Positions 12,401 to 23,457 of a stretch of 64,000 nt of DNA are shown here, in pieces. A program made the translations under genes and the position numbers. This DNA is from Chrysemys picta bellii (taxonomy: Eukaryota > Chordata > Testudines > Emydidae): the NCBI RefSeq assembly GCF_011386835.1, contig NC_088798.1, forward strand, positions 3,286,001-3,350,000, given 5' to 3'. The notes below the pieces were generated by a model. That model was not told where the DNA came from and did not search any database. It saw only the letters and a program-made list of their open reading frames with translations. Numbering within the stretch: position 1 is the stretch's first letter; each line of letters opens with the position of its first letter.

Positions 12401-13018
12401 TATATATATAAATAAAAACCAAAAGTAAAAGAGAAAACCTTGCAAAAAACTCAGCCAAATATCCGCTGCTTGACTGAAATATAATTTCAAAGTCCCACAA
12501 ATTCATTTAATCTTCCTACGCTATCCCCAAACCCTTCAGAGCTCTAATCTCTTGCCGATTTGGCCCTTTCTTTAATAACTCAAATTAGTCACAGCTCCAC
12601 AGCAGAAGACACTACACACACGCACAAACACACGCACACGAGACGTTTATTTTGACTTGGCATTTGAGCAACCAAACTCAGTGACACTCTGCATAATAAA
12701 ACAGAAACAAAGCAAAGAGCAAAAACAGATGGGCAACCATTTCTCCATTTGCCTGGGGTAGACAATGCTGTATAGGGGCTTCATCCAAGATCACAGAGAA
12801 GGGTTTTTGGAGACGGGGCTAATCATCAGCATATTATCTCAATATCAATTGGAAGCTTCCATTTGGAGAGAGATTATTTTAAATTAACAAGAGACATTTT
12901 CCAGGAAGGGTATAGGAAAAAAACAGGAGAAGGTAAGGAGGGTTTGGTGGGATACACAATCTCTTTGGGCTTTGAGAAGAGAATCTTACTGTTGAATTTA
13001 AAGTATTCTACAAAAATT
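9469..13018. other. unannotated stretch
   Basis: No element was recognised except short low-complexity runs: poly-C near 12279, A/T alternation near 12388-12410, and CA-rich sequence near 12610-12640. The segment at 11140-11180 contains CAATTCCCATTGAAGTTAAAAGGAGTTG, a small palindrome of the type at 4905 (described here in two parts: CAATTCCCATTGAAG and TTAAAAGGAGTTG). No exon is supported. Confidence 0.35.
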
Positions 13019-13020
13019 CA

Positions 13021-13178
13021 AGCTATGTCTACACTAGGAGAACTCTACCGGTTTAGGACTAGCAGTCTATCATACTGGCAAAGCACCCCTAGTGTGGTCC
13101 CAGCTATGTTATTCAGGGATCACACCTCTGACCCACATGGCGGTGACTGGCAGAATTCTAGAGTGCAGACATTGCCCA
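13021..13178. mobile_element. MITE with AGCTATGTCTACACTAGG termini
   Basis: The left end AGCTATGTCTACACTAGGAG pairs with the right end, whose reverse complement is GGGCAATGTCTGCACTCTAG. The segment extends in on both sides (GAACTCTACCGG against GAATTCTGCCAG). The TGTCTACACT core is shared with the Harbinger-type MITEs of this window, but a clean TTA duplication is not visible. Confidence 0.55.
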
Positions 13179-13800
13179 AGGCTTCGAACATCCTCTCTCA
13201 AACAGTGGCGCACGCAATATACATTCCCGAATGGCCATGTCAAGTGCCTAGGGTGATATGTGTTGTGTTTGCCATGCGGTAGCAAGGCAATAGAACCGTA
13301 GACGTATCTAAAACGGGTAGATATTTGTTCAGAACCATTTGCTCGCTGCACAGTGCTTTATCCTAAATAATCGTCAGGCGTTTACACATTTTCCCATTAA
13401 AGTGTTGTAAGGAGAAAAACAACTTTTTTGCACCCTGGCCCATCAAGTGCTCAATCACTTTGTTTCTAAAATATAACACCCCTCCCCACCCCCCCACAAC
13501 TCTGCTCCTTAGAGAAGTGCTATGTTCCAGGCCTAAAACAGAGAATCCCCTTTTGCCATTTCATGGCTGAGTCTGCGCACCTCAGCAAAAACAATTCAAG
13601 CCGAAAGGAGCGAGTCTGGTTCACAAGTCCAAAAATAAATGTCCAGACAACTCAGTTTGTTGGGGGAGGGACGGGAAGAACTGAAAACTGCTTTCTAAAT
13701 AAAGTCTGGAGCCCTGAGCGAACCTCCGAGCCCTGCACAAAGACTGAACAATGCTGCAATTCAGAGCTCAGCTCAACCCAGAATGCGCCAGAGGAACCCA
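13179..13800. other. unannotated stretch
   Basis: Nothing recognised; there is a C-rich run near 13480-13495. Confidence 0.35.
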
Positions 13801-13802
13801 GT

Positions 13803-13906
13803 ATACAGCGACAATGAGCCAAATGCTAAATATGGAGTAACCCCAATGAACTCAGTGTGATTATTCCGGATTACACCCGTGTAACTGAGAGCAAAATCTG
13901 GCCCAG
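13803..13906. repeat. imperfect palindromic repeat, related to 4905-4994
   Basis: AGTAACCCCAATGAACTCAG is followed by GGATTACACCCGTGTAACTG and AAAATCTGGCCC. The arms pair loosely (GGAGTAAC against GTGTAACT). The layout and the ATCTGGC(C/T) edge are shared with the copy at 4905-4994. Confidence 0.4.
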
Positions 13907-15118
13907 CGTCTTGCAAGATCCAGAACTCATCCTCCTTGCAAACTAATCACATTTTTAAGGCTAAAAGGCACATAGCTACAATGAAAACAATACACTGTTA
14001 CTTCGCCAACGGGATCAGCATGTATAGAACATTTAAGATGCTGCCAAGGCTTTCTGAATAAGCACCACTTTTCCACTGGCCCTTTTCTGCCTGCAAACAC
14101 CAGAACAAAACAGACAAGCGCTGTGTCTTTGTAGTAACCTCTCCAATGGAACAAGCTGTGTGTGGCAGTGGACATTCAAAGAGGAATTGGGGGGCAGAGG
14201 GCCATCGTGTGAGGTATGTTTGCATTCGCGAATGTGAGGAGTGTCGGAGAACCTAGTAGATTAAAAAGTAAGGGCACGAGGGCCTGGCAAGATGCAGAGA
14301 AACGCTCAGCCTGAAGAGAAAGATTGTCTCAAGGGACAGCAAATGACCCCAGAGGATGACAAAGGAGTCAGCCCACTAGAAAAGTGACCTGATGCCAACA
14401 ACAGTTTTAGATGGAGTGAAACCAATCCTCAATCACACCTTTCTGTAAGGCTGCCGGAAGCAGGATCCCCTATCTGCCCTAGGAGTTCGACCATCTCAAT
14501 ACCACTTCGGTGGAAACATGTTAACAACTGTTGTCAGCGACAGGCTGATTCCTCTGATAGATGGGGCATCAGGCGGCTGATTTCCAGAACACCTCTGAGC
14601 TGGTCAGTTTCTGCTGCACAGAGAAATGGATCTTGCAACACCAGGTGGCCCTCGCTGATTTCACTGTTCACAATTTTCCTCTCCAAAGATTTGCTGGTGA
14701 AGTTCACCCCAGAGTAGACTAGGACCCCACACCCTACTTACACCATTAGCAATGGGCTTTAAGTGGTGTTTACAGGGGGCCTTGCACTAGGATGCATTTC
14801 ACCCTAATGCAGCAACAAAGCTTATTGGATAAAGAATTCCTATTAGAGCCGTGCGTGCCACCAACTCAGAGCCATGCAGAAAAGCAAAAACTGGCAGAAG
14901 ACGCCAGGTTTGTGTTGCTTTAGATACAAGTCCCATATGATCCTAAACAAACTTTATGGGTGAGGGGATTAGTGCCATCTGTGTATGAAATCTGTCAAAT
15001 CTATTCCATAATTTGAGTATATTTACCGTGGATGTCTACTAGACCCTACAACAACATGCCAAACCTGCAGAGAATTTATATTCTTGTTCTAGGAATGGTT
15101 TAAAGAGTTTTCCATAGT
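13907..15118. other. unannotated stretch
   Basis: No termini, simple repeats or supported coding sequence. Confidence 0.35.
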
Positions 15119-15127
15119 ATTAACAAT

Positions 15128-15261
15128 TAGGGTGACCAGATGTCCCGATTTTATAGGGACAGTCCTGATTTTTGGATCTTTTTCTTATATAGGCTCCTAT
15201 TACCCCCCCCCCCACCCCACCCCCTGTCCTGATTTTTCACACTTGCTGTCTGGTCACCCTA
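15128..15261. mobile_element. MITE with TAGGGTGACCAGA termini and 9-bp target duplication
   Basis: The 134-bp element starts TAGGGTGACCAGATGTCCC and ends GTCTGGTCACCCTA, a near-perfect 13-bp terminal inverted repeat. It is flanked by an exact direct repeat, ATTAACAAT (15119-15127 and 15262-15270). Inside are two copies of a CCTGATTTTT-type motif and a C-rich run. A 9-bp duplication suggests a Mutator-like origin, or an 8-bp hAT duplication with one chance match. It encodes nothing. Confidence 0.85.
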
Positions 15262-15299
15262 ATTAACAATGCTTAGTACTACTTTAGCAGTTTGCATAA

Positions 15300-15420
15300 T
15301 CACAGTGCTTTACAAACCAGCATACTGAGCAAGTATTAGCCCAATTTACAGATGGGAAAACTGAGGCAGAGTGATTAAGTGACTATGGAGTCAGTAGCCG
15401 AGATGAGGATTAGAACTCAC
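15300..15420 (-). repeat. MIR / CORE-SINE, antisense
   Basis: AATTTACAGATGGGAAAACTGAGGCAGAG followed by GATTAAGTGACT and ATGAGGATTAGAACTCA is the antisense reading of the MIR core and 3' part (quoted here in pieces: ACAGATGGGAAAACTGAGGC, GATTAAGTGACT, GGATTAGAACTC). It is diverged but continuous for about 120 bp. Confidence 0.75.
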
Positions 15421-15474
15421 CAATTGACCACACCTCAGCAATTTTACATGGTTGTTTGCAGTGTTGTTGTAGCT

Positions 15475-15680
15475 GCAATATGAGAGAGACCAGGTAGGTG
15501 AGGTAATATCTTTTATTGCACCAACTTCTGTGGGTGGAAGGGAAAAGCTTTTGAGCTACACAGAGCTCTAAGACGTGACAACAAGATCGGTGAAACTCAA
15601 ACGCTTGTCCCATTCACCAACAGATGTTGGTCCAATAGAAGATATTTCCTCACCTACCTTGTCTCTCTCAAATTTGCATG
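15475..15680. repeat. foldback element, possibly Penelope-derived
   Basis: The left arm (15480-15555) reads GGTAGGTGAGGTAATATC, then TTTTATTGCACCAACTTCTG. The right arm (15605-15675), reverse complemented, reads GGTAGGTGAGGAAATATC, then TTCTATTGGACCAACATCTG. The arms stay similar through AAGC(G/T)TTTGAG towards the centre, so the unit is two inverted copies of one roughly 75-bp sequence around a short spacer. A further single-arm copy lies at 35625-35690. From memory this sequence resembles the 3' region of an abundant reptile repeat thought to be PLE-like; that attribution is inference. Confidence 0.65.
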
Positions 15681-15689
15681 GTGTCAGAC

Positions 15690-17358
15690 AAGAACAAAAG
15701 GGAGAAAGAACCTTATTGCCACATCTCTGGAAAGAAAATTCCCTTCTAGAGGAGCAAAGCCTCCCACACAAGCTACATTCTTGGTTTCAACCTTGAATAT
15801 CTGCAAGGTTTCAGTAAACTCAGAGGTCAGTTTCTCCAGGAAGTACCTCATTTCAATGGAAACCCAATCGGCTACGGTGCATAATTTACAGACTAAATTG
15901 CTCTAATCAAGGGGGTCAAGGCAAATGCTGGGAAAGTCACCCTAGCTGAGAACACACCTGAAAATTGATCTATCGGTTGATTCAATCTTGCCCCAATGTT
16001 ATTAACTAGGTTTCCTGCTGTTGCCAAGCAACCATAACAGTTTGCTGCACTGATGCACATTAGGCATTAAATACCCTCACACTTTGTTTTTGCACACGAG
16101 GAACAGCCAGGAGAGAAAAGAAAGAGGCCACGTCCCCCTCTGAGATGTACTGTCTGAGCATTTGTTTGACTACAAAGTGCACCTGTCAGGAGAAAAACGA
16201 CACACAACATATGTTGGAGAAGAATGCCTTGTCAAGCCAGTTTTTGGTTCAGATGTTCCCCCAAGAAAGGGTCAGATCCCCACGCGAGCCGAGTGGACTG
16301 AGATGCTATAAATCCACTGCATTCTGGGTATCCAGAGGTGAAGCTCTTGGTAGGTTCAACTGTTCCAGACCAGTTCACCAGACCAGCTCTTCCAGACTCT
16401 GACTGCACAATGCAAACAGGGGAAACTTAAAAGCACAAGGAAAAGGTGCAGGGTTGGGAAAAGGCATGTCCGGACCAGACTATACGCCTCTCGGAAAGCT
16501 TGGCCTTGGGATTCACAGGCAAGTAAGATACAGTTAAGGGTGTAGCTATTTACACGCCAAGGGCCCAATCCTGGCATCCGGCTTTATGTCTGAATGGGAC
16601 CCTAATTGGTCAGGGTCAGATTAATCTTTCGTGGGCCCCACCCCCTGCTGTACCCCCACTTGGCCTCTTCCCCCGGACCCTGCCTGCTGCTTGCCTGGGG
16701 GGAAAGGGGGCAGAGAGGGGAGAGCGGCAGGTGGGGCCTCAGGGGAAGAGGCCGAGCAGGGGCATGGCCTCAGGGAAGAGTGTGGGCGGAGCATGGGGAG
16801 GGGCCACAATCTGAGTGTGGGCCCAGCGCCAAGGCGCCACTGTAAACCCAATACTGGTACTGGCATACTGCAGTGAGCAGACGCACACACATTTTAAATG
16901 AGAAAATTCAGTTGATGTTGCTACACCACCTTCATTCTGCCCCTTAATTCCCAGCCCTTTTTCCCTTATGCACATAGGAATTACATTGCTTTATTGTCAT
17001 ACCCACCCTTGCTTTGTATGTCAGCTGCCAGATCTCAGGCCGTATGCACGGGTCTGGAGAGCATCCGGCCCGACCAGTGCTTAGGTAGCTGTCAGGAGAA
17101 CAAAGTTATATGTCGGGCCTGGCAGAATTCAGTATTTCTTATTTCATAACTTTGACGGGTAACATGGATGTTGATTTTTAAGCACTTCACCTCCCCCAAC
17201 TTTTTAATCAATTTAAATTTTCATTGTTGCACATAATTATGGGTTTAGGCCTCTCCTTCCCCCTCCCCATTTTTATCATTTTAAATGGTCAGATGTGGGA
17301 AACTCTGGGGAGAGGTCTCAGGCAATAATAATTTGACAGCAAATGTTGAGATTCAGAA
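15690..17358. other. unannotated stretch with a GC-rich block
   Basis: 15690-16610 and 16870-17358 hold nothing I recognise. 16618-16850 is a GC-rich block that opens TCGTGGGCCCCACCCCC and closes GAGGGGCCACAATCTGAG...GTGGGCCC. It may be a decayed GC-rich hAT-type MITE, but no target duplication is visible. Its open frames on both strands are composition artefacts. Confidence 0.35.
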
Positions 17359-17366
17359 AGTTAAAG

Positions 17367-17675
17367 CAGGGCTAGACAACCTATGGCACGTGTGCCGAAC
17401 GCGGCACGTGAGCTGATTTTCAGTGGCACTCACACTGCCCGGGTCCTGGCCACTGGTCCGGGGGGCTCTGCATTTTAATTTAATTTTAAATGAAGCTTCT
17501 TAAACATTTTAAAAACCTTATTTACTTTAAGTAACAATAGTTTAGTTCTATATTACAGACTTATAGAAAGAGACCTTCTAAAAACATTAAAATGTATTAC
17601 TGGCATGCGAAACCTTAAACTAGAGTGAATATATGAAGACTCGGCACAGCACTTCTGAAAGGTAGCCGACCCCCG
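17367..17675. mobile_element. non-autonomous hAT element with exact 8-bp target duplication
   Basis: The element runs from CAGGGCTAGACAACCTATGG to GGTAGCCGACCCCCG and is flanked by a perfect AGTTAAAG duplication (17359-17366 and 17676-17683). The termini are imperfect inverted repeats (CAGGGCTAGACAACCT against CGGGGGTCGGCTACCT). Next to the left end is a GGCACGTGTGCCG palindrome. The interior is A/T-rich and non-coding. The 309-bp length and intact boundaries make this one of the best delimited elements here. Confidence 0.92.
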
Positions 17676-17683
17676 AGTTAAAG

Positions 17684-18234
17684 CTTTATAACTGTTAAAA
17701 CCCAAATTGTCAACATCCCATGCAAAATATACAGAGTCAATATTCTTCAGCCAAACTCTAAGAAGTTATCAAGCAGCATTTGCCTTACTTTGCCTAGCTG
17801 TACCATCTGATTATTGATGGAACTATTTGTGCATCGGTGTGTATGTGTGCGGTGAAATCGATATTTACTGACATTTACCGACAAAAATCTAATCCCGCCA
17901 AGCCTTGTTACCCGTTATCTACCCTGTAACTAGAGGGCAGGAATCCAACCAATAGTACCTGGGCCATCTCCCAGGTAATAGACTTGGATGCTTTCCCTCC
18001 CTTCCATGGAGCCGACAGGCGAACGTGAGCAATGGGGTACAAGAGGGATTGTGGCGCTCTAATACAGCCTTTCATCGTTCCAGGGCATTAAAAATGGAAG
18101 CACATAGATGGAAATTTGCTAATGTCTAACTCAGCCACTGCCTAATCATTTGCTTTCCAGGATAACAAATCTGGAGAGGTTTCTCTCGCTCTTCTGGCTC
18201 AGGTAACAGTAACCAGGAAAACCAAGAGGAAGGA
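17684..18234. other. unannotated stretch
   Basis: No element or exon was recognised. Confidence 0.35.
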
Positions 18235-18350
18235 CGGTCCAGTGCTTATCACATTAGCCCCAGGTTCAGTTCCCTAATTTGCACAGACTCTCTGTGTGAC
18301 CTGGGGCAAGTCATTTAGTCTCTCTGTGCGTCAATTCCCCCTCGGTACAA
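18235..18350 (+). repeat. MIR / CORE-SINE fragment, sense
   Basis: CTGTGTGACCTGGGGCAAGT, then CATTTAGTCTCTCTGTGCGTC, is the sense MIR core (the second piece given as CATTTAGTCTCTCTGTGC). Upstream GGTTCAGTTCCC resembles a B box. The 3' end stops at the adjoining GC-rich element. Confidence 0.7.
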
Positions 18351-18359
18351 GGGAGGCAA

Positions 18360-18580
18360 CAGCCCTGCTCCAGGCACCAGCTTCTCAAGCAGGTGCTTGG
18401 GGCGGCCGCTCCGGAGAGGGGCGGCACGTCCAGGTATTCGGCGGCAATTCAGTGGAGGGTCCCTCACTCCGCCTGGGAGCGAAGGACCTCCTGCCGAATT
18501 GCCGCCACAAATCGCGATCGCGGCTTTGTTTTGTTTTGTTTTGGCTGCTTGGGGCGGCCAAAACCCTGGACCCGGCCCTG
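18360..18580. mobile_element. GC-rich hAT-like MITE candidate
   Basis: The ends CAGCCCTGCTCCAGGCACC and CTGGACCCGGCCCTG are imperfect inverted repeats. GGCGGC-rich arms (TTCGGCGGCAATTC and GAATTGCCGCC) pair internally, and GCTTGGGGCGGCC occurs near both ends. The flanking 8-mers do not match, so the superfamily is a guess from the CAG...CTG termini. Confidence 0.5.
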
Positions 18581-18852
18581 CCTGGGGGTGCTGTGCAGAT
18601 GAAGGCACTAGAGATTGTAAGGCCAGTAATGGGGGGGCCACGTAAATGCCTGAGATAGAGGATGGAGCTGAGAGAGGGAGAGAGAGAGAGATCTTAATGA
18701 GCAAACATCAGTGAGGATTGCTACAAAGGCTAATTTCATCAGTCCACAGACAACGACTCACAAAGTAGACTCTCCTGCTCTGGACATGCCAACGTCTCGT
18801 ACTTGTCAACCTAACAACATTTTGGCATCACAGGAACGGATGATCTAGTTCA
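18581..18852. other. unannotated stretch
   Basis: Contains a GA-rich run near 18664-18690. No other feature was seen. Confidence 0.3.
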
Positions 18853-19997
18853 CAGTTCCTCAAATGCGGCCACTGGGCCACAGCAGTTTCCTGAGCCGGG
18901 GAGGGCGAAGGGGGGGCATCAGCCCCTCCAAGTTCCCTGTAAGCTGCATGGCCGCACAGCAGCCTATTTAGCGCCACGCAGGCACTCAGGGAACCTGCCC
19001 GGGGACCAGCCGGGGGGAGGGGTGCCCCTCCCCCGACCCCAACTTAGCCCAGCCCCCAACCTGCTGCGGATGAGATGCCCCTCCCCCAACCCAGCCCAGC
19101 CCCCAACCTGCTGCAGCCGGGATGCCCCTCCACTGGCCCCAACTCTGCTGCAGCCCAGCCCTGCGGCAGCTGGAACAGTGCGGCCTGGGCCGGCCCCAGG
19201 TGCAACCTGGGTGCCCCTCCCCAGGGCCAAACCCAGCCCAGACCTGCTGGGGCAAAGGAGCACCTCTCCTGCAGCCCCAGCCCCTGAGTTGCCACAACAG
19301 GGAGAGGCACCTTTCCCCCCAGTCCAGGTGCTGCTGCAGGGAAAGAGAGCTTGGGGGGGGGGGTCCTCTCTCCCTGCCATTGCCCTGGAGCACCCTCCTG
19401 CACCCCAAGCCCCTCATTCCCGGCCCCACCCCAGAGCCTGCACCCCCAGCTGGAGCCCTCATCCCCTGCACCCCAATCCTCTGCCCCGGCCCAGAGTCCC
19501 CACCCCCAGCCAGAGGAGCTCGAGACAGGCCAAGGCCCCGAGGAGCCCCTGGCCAGCTGCAGGCACAGCCATGTCTCCCCTCCTCTCCCCTCCCCAGACC
19601 CAAGCCGCTCAGAGATGTTTTTCATTATTATTTGGACTTCTACTACGTCAAAGCATTTTTAAATGTACTTCAGAATTGTTGTACAAACACTTTTACCAAA
19701 AAAGCAAAAGAAACAATAATAAAAGAAGACAAGACCACGCAAAGCCCTTTATTTGTGTTTCTATTCGGTTACGTCCAGTGCAGAATAGAGACATGTGCAT
19801 TCTTTTTACTATTGAGTCTGCAAAAACCCCAAAGCCTTACCTAAATAAAGGACAATGATTTGGATGTATAGATGTGCATATTACTTTATTAATTTAGGAA
19901 AAATAAATAATATTCAGAAAAAGCGTCAGTGCGGCCACCAGCAAGAGTTGGTGGCCACACTCTGAGGCCACCAAAAAATGTGTTGCGAGAACCCCTG
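18853..19997. mobile_element. large GC-rich hAT-like element candidate
   Basis: The left end CAGTTCCTCAAATGCGGCCAC and the right end, reverse complement CAGGGGTTCTCGCAACAC with an inner TGGTGGCCTC, have hAT-like CAG...CTG termini (left end quoted here in full as CAGTTCCTCAAATGCGG). The flanking octamers are only partly alike (CTAGTTCA and, offset by one, CTAGCTAC). The left two thirds is C-rich with repeated CTGCAGCC and CCCCAACC units. The right third is A/T-rich. Open frames of up to 278 codons are proline-rich, overlap on several frames and have no domain, so I do not call them genes. Confidence 0.5.
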
Positions 19998-20210
19998 ACT
20001 AGCTACTAAGGGGTGGGCAGAGAGCTGAAGCCAAATCCAAGAGGAGATCTGTCAGCAGAGACACCCAGAGGCTTAAGCCTCAGCCTCTGAATAATCCAGT
20101 GTAATTCTTTCATCTCACACAGTCCTGGACATCCTTGCTCCAAGACCTACTTTCAAGATTTTAAAATGATTTTTATTTTGTGCAAGGAACCGCTACTTCT
20201 TAAAAGCTTT

Positions 20211-20715
20211 TATCAGAACGGCCCTATTGGGTCAGACCAAAGGTCCATCCAGCCCAGTCTCCTGTCTTCTGACAGTGGCCAATGCCAGGTGCCCAGAGGG
20301 AATGAACAGAACAGGGAATCATCAAGTGATCCATTCCCTGTCACCCATTCCCAGTTTCTGGCAAACAGAGGCTAGGGACACCATCCCTGCCCATCCTGGC
20401 TAATAGCCATTGATGGACCTATCCTCCATCAATTTATCTAGTTCTTTTTTGAACCCTGTCTTGTCTTTCACAACATCCTCTGGTAAAGAGTTCCACAGGT
20501 TGACTGTGCGATGTGTGAAAAAATACTTCCTTTTGTTTGTTTTAAACCTGATGCCCATTAATTTCATTTGGTGACCCCTAGTTCTTGTGTTATGTGAAGG
20601 CGTAAATAACACTTCCTGGTTTACTTTCTCCACACCCGTCATGATTTTATAGACCTCTGTCATATACCCACCAACCTCTCTCATGTGGCAAAAGAGACCA
20701 TGTACAAACACTTCT
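20211..20715 (-). mobile_element. CR1 LINE 3' fragment, antisense
   Basis: On the minus strand this encodes the C-terminal end of CR1 ORF2: the frame at 20400-20711 contains [39 protein letters not shown] and the terminal FKKELDKLM. It then runs through a short 3' UTR to the end near 20211. CR1 elements mobilise by target-primed reverse transcription and are usually 5'-truncated, as here. The frame is open across this piece, so the copy is relatively young. The same subfamily occurs at 59377-60003. Confidence 0.9.
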
Positions 20716-22218
20716 GCACCACCGATTTTCCTGCCTTTAAAGAGCAGATCGCTCCCTTGCCGTTAAGTGACCTGCCTCAACACCAGAAGAATAAACAAAT
20801 AAAGCAGAGACCGGATGGGCCACCCTAGTATAACCGTTCATCCCTACTGATCAACTGTAATGCAGACAGCCCTGCACTCCCCAGAGCTTCAGAGGGGATG
20901 CAGGGGTTCCCCCCAGCAAGGAATGTTGATTCACAGATGAGAGAAAACCTCATTGTTGTGGGAGGATTGGTATGGTTTAATATTGTTCCACACTCCCCCT
21001 CACATCACCATTCCCCTCTGAAAGCCAGATGAACAAAATATCCAAACAGCCATGGGAACCGCCACAAGCCTCTTTGGCCCCACCCTCCACTGCCAGGGCT
21101 GTGTTTTGAGCCCTGTGTATGAAAGAAACCAGGATGCAGATTTTCGTTAGCAAATGTCACGACCCAAGACCTGATTTCTGGTCTCCTCCCACACAACTCT
21201 CAACCTTCAGTCACTCATCCGCTGTCCAGTCCCGAACGGGGAGGTGAGTACGAACTGTGTGAAGCGGAGGCGAGAGATGCTGAGGTCAGGAACAGCACAA
21301 AAAATAAATTTGGCCCCATTTTCCACGAGTTTTAGGCAACTCTGCTAATTTTCCTAGCGGGGTTTTAGCAGTAAATTGAGATTCTAATGCAGACAGATCT
21401 TTCATACACTCCATGAAAGCCATGTGGAGCGTTATGGAAGGAGGAACCTGACTGGTCAGCGAAGGACCTGGCTACCTACCAAAGCCATACAGGTCAGGAC
21501 TCATTAGAGCTTATTTACTTTTCCGCCTGGCATTATGCCCCAGAACAGATATAAAAATTCAAGGCTGTTAGAACGCTGTAAAGTGTCCACTGTAAAATAG
21601 ATCCAGGTCACTATGCACGCACAGACGAATAGTTAAAATTATCCTGGTCTTATGATCTATCTATACCAGCCTCTCTCAAAAGAAAAAAAATTATTACTAT
21701 CATTATTTATTTTGCAATACTACCATATAAATAAGACGCCACATAAAAACAAAACCCCAATAAAAATCTTAAATTCTTAATACACTGAGTAGGGAGGGAA
21801 TACCTACAAATAAATTGAAAGAAAAAAAATGTATAAACAAAACAGCACAAAACAACACTTTTGTTGACTTGCCAGGACCCACCACATTCTGCACGTGTTG
21901 AAAACATCAATACCTGAAGCGGTTGGGCAAATAGTTTAGTTATTTGGGAAGTCAGCCACTCTTTCAGGGGGGAAAAAAAGAAAACTTCAAACTCAGGCCC
22001 TCACTGGTAAAAAATTAGAGCTTTTAAAATGTGCTTATCTGCAATTCTGGTTACGGATCTGTCCTATATTAATGACTTCAAGATCTAAAGAGAGAAGCTT
22101 TTTTTGTTTTTTTAAAGCAATTCAGTTCACCGTTGAAGAGAACAGAACAGCTGATTCGTACTGTCTGGAATGGAATTTTTCCATCGGCTGCGTATCGAAG
22201 CTGGAGCAGGCCAATAGA
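20716..22218. other. unannotated stretch
   Basis: No element or exon was recognised; there is an A/T-rich part at 21680-21850. Confidence 0.35.
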
Positions 22219-22514
22219 GTAGAACCTGAGAGTTACGAACACCTTGGGGACGGAGGTAACTGAACAAAATGTTCTGGTTCTTTCAAAAGTTTACAACGGA
22301 ACATTGACTTAATACAGCTTTGAAACTTTATTATGCAGAAGAAAAATGCTGCTTTCCCTTAATATTTTTAGTACTTTCCCTTTAACACAGCACTGTTCTG
22401 TATTTGCTTTTTTTGTCTCTTCTGCTGCGTGATTGTGTACTTCCGGTTCCAAACGAGGTGTGTGATCGACTGGTCAGTTCATAACTCTGGTGTGCTGAAC
22501 TCTGAGGCTCTACT
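22219..22514. mobile_element. Tigger/pogo-like MITE
   Basis: The left end reads GTAGAACCTGAGAGTTACGA; the right end, reverse complemented, reads GTAGAGCCTCAGAGTTCAGC. TA lies at each boundary, as expected for Tc1/mariner-superfamily insertions. The interior includes CCGGTTCCAAACGAGG and AATACAGCTTTGAAACTTTA, with no transposase. Confidence 0.7.
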
Positions 22515-23201
22515 ACAACTGTAAACATGCAATGTAGAAAATAAAACCTCTACCCCTGAAAAGAACAAGCCATTGCTCATCACTCACTCCAGACAATCAG
22601 ACGTCGAACTCTTCAAACAGTTTTCCACATTTTGTTGTGCCGTTAACAGCAAAGAGAAATTGTTCATTAGCAGATTTAACGCTGCCCCACTCACTCATTC
22701 GCTCCCGTGACAGCAGGCGCAAGGTGCAAGAGGGGAAGCTGCGGGCGCTGAAGGGGCTGAGCATAGACCCCGGCCCAGGACTCTGTTCTGCCAGGGCAGG
22801 ACCGGAGCCGTCCCTGCACCTGGCGCCTGCAGCGATCAGGTGTCACCGGGCCTGTGGCCGCACAGGGAGCCCCCTGCAGTCCCGCTGTTATGCAAGGGAG
22901 TGAGCAGGGCAGAGCAGAGACCCCCAGCCAGGATGGGGAGGAAACGAACCATGATGAGCCCCCACAGCTGCTGAATGGCTCCTGCCCTCTTGATTATCCA
23001 AACTCCCAATTACCTGAATAAAATCCCCCCGCACTATTCAGCTTAGCAGGAGTATAAGACAAGAGACAACAGACGGATACAGACAGATGGGGAGTGCAAG
23101 GAGACGATAGCGGTCAGCACAATAGGCTATGGTCTCAACACACCTGTAACCAGCCATTATGCCCACTCAGTGCCAGCTCCATAGGCGTGCTACAGAACTG
23201 A
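22515..23201. other. unannotated stretch, partly GC-rich
   Basis: 22690-22930 is GC-rich with some CpG. The segment near 22995-23030 (TGATTATCCAAACTCCC) resembles an edge of a Tigger-type MITE, but the other edge was not found. Confidence 0.3.
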
Positions 23202-23457
23202 CACGGGTCCCTAAACTGTGGGGTGCACCCCCCACGGGGAGGCGCAGAGAAATGTTTGTGGGGGGGGCAGGGAGGGAGCATCACCCAGCCTCACTCCACT
23301 CCCAGCCCTGCCCCCAGACTCGGCCCCCGACCGCAGCCTGGCCACGGCTCCACACCCAGCCTTGGCCCCTGTCCTGCTCTCGGCCCGGCTCAGGGGCGGG
23401 GGGCACACAGGAGGCACGGACGGGGGCAGGCAACCCTGACAAGTCTGGGGACCACTG
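23202..23457. mobile_element. hAT-like MITE
   Basis: The left end CACGGGTCCCTAAACTGTGG and the right end, reverse complement CAGTGGTCCCCAGACTTG, are imperfect inverted repeats of the CAGTGGTTCTCAAACT type common in Charlie-like hAT elements. The interior is very C-rich (CCCCAGCCCC-like). The flanking octamers do not match. Confidence 0.6.

Noticed and set aside
18315..18704. Overlapping 120-130 codon frames on both strands
   Set aside because: They cross a MIR fragment and a GC-rich MITE. No domain.
19122..19500. Possible CpG-island promoter
   Set aside because: GC-rich but dominated by CCC/CAG/CTG words with few CpG, and lying inside a transposon-like element with no gene downstream.
19022..19858. 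278-codon open frame, proline/alanine-rich, with several overlapping frames on both strands
   Set aside because: It lies in the C-rich half of a hAT-like element. Overlapping frames, no domain and repeated CTGCAGCC words show compositional bias instead of a gene.
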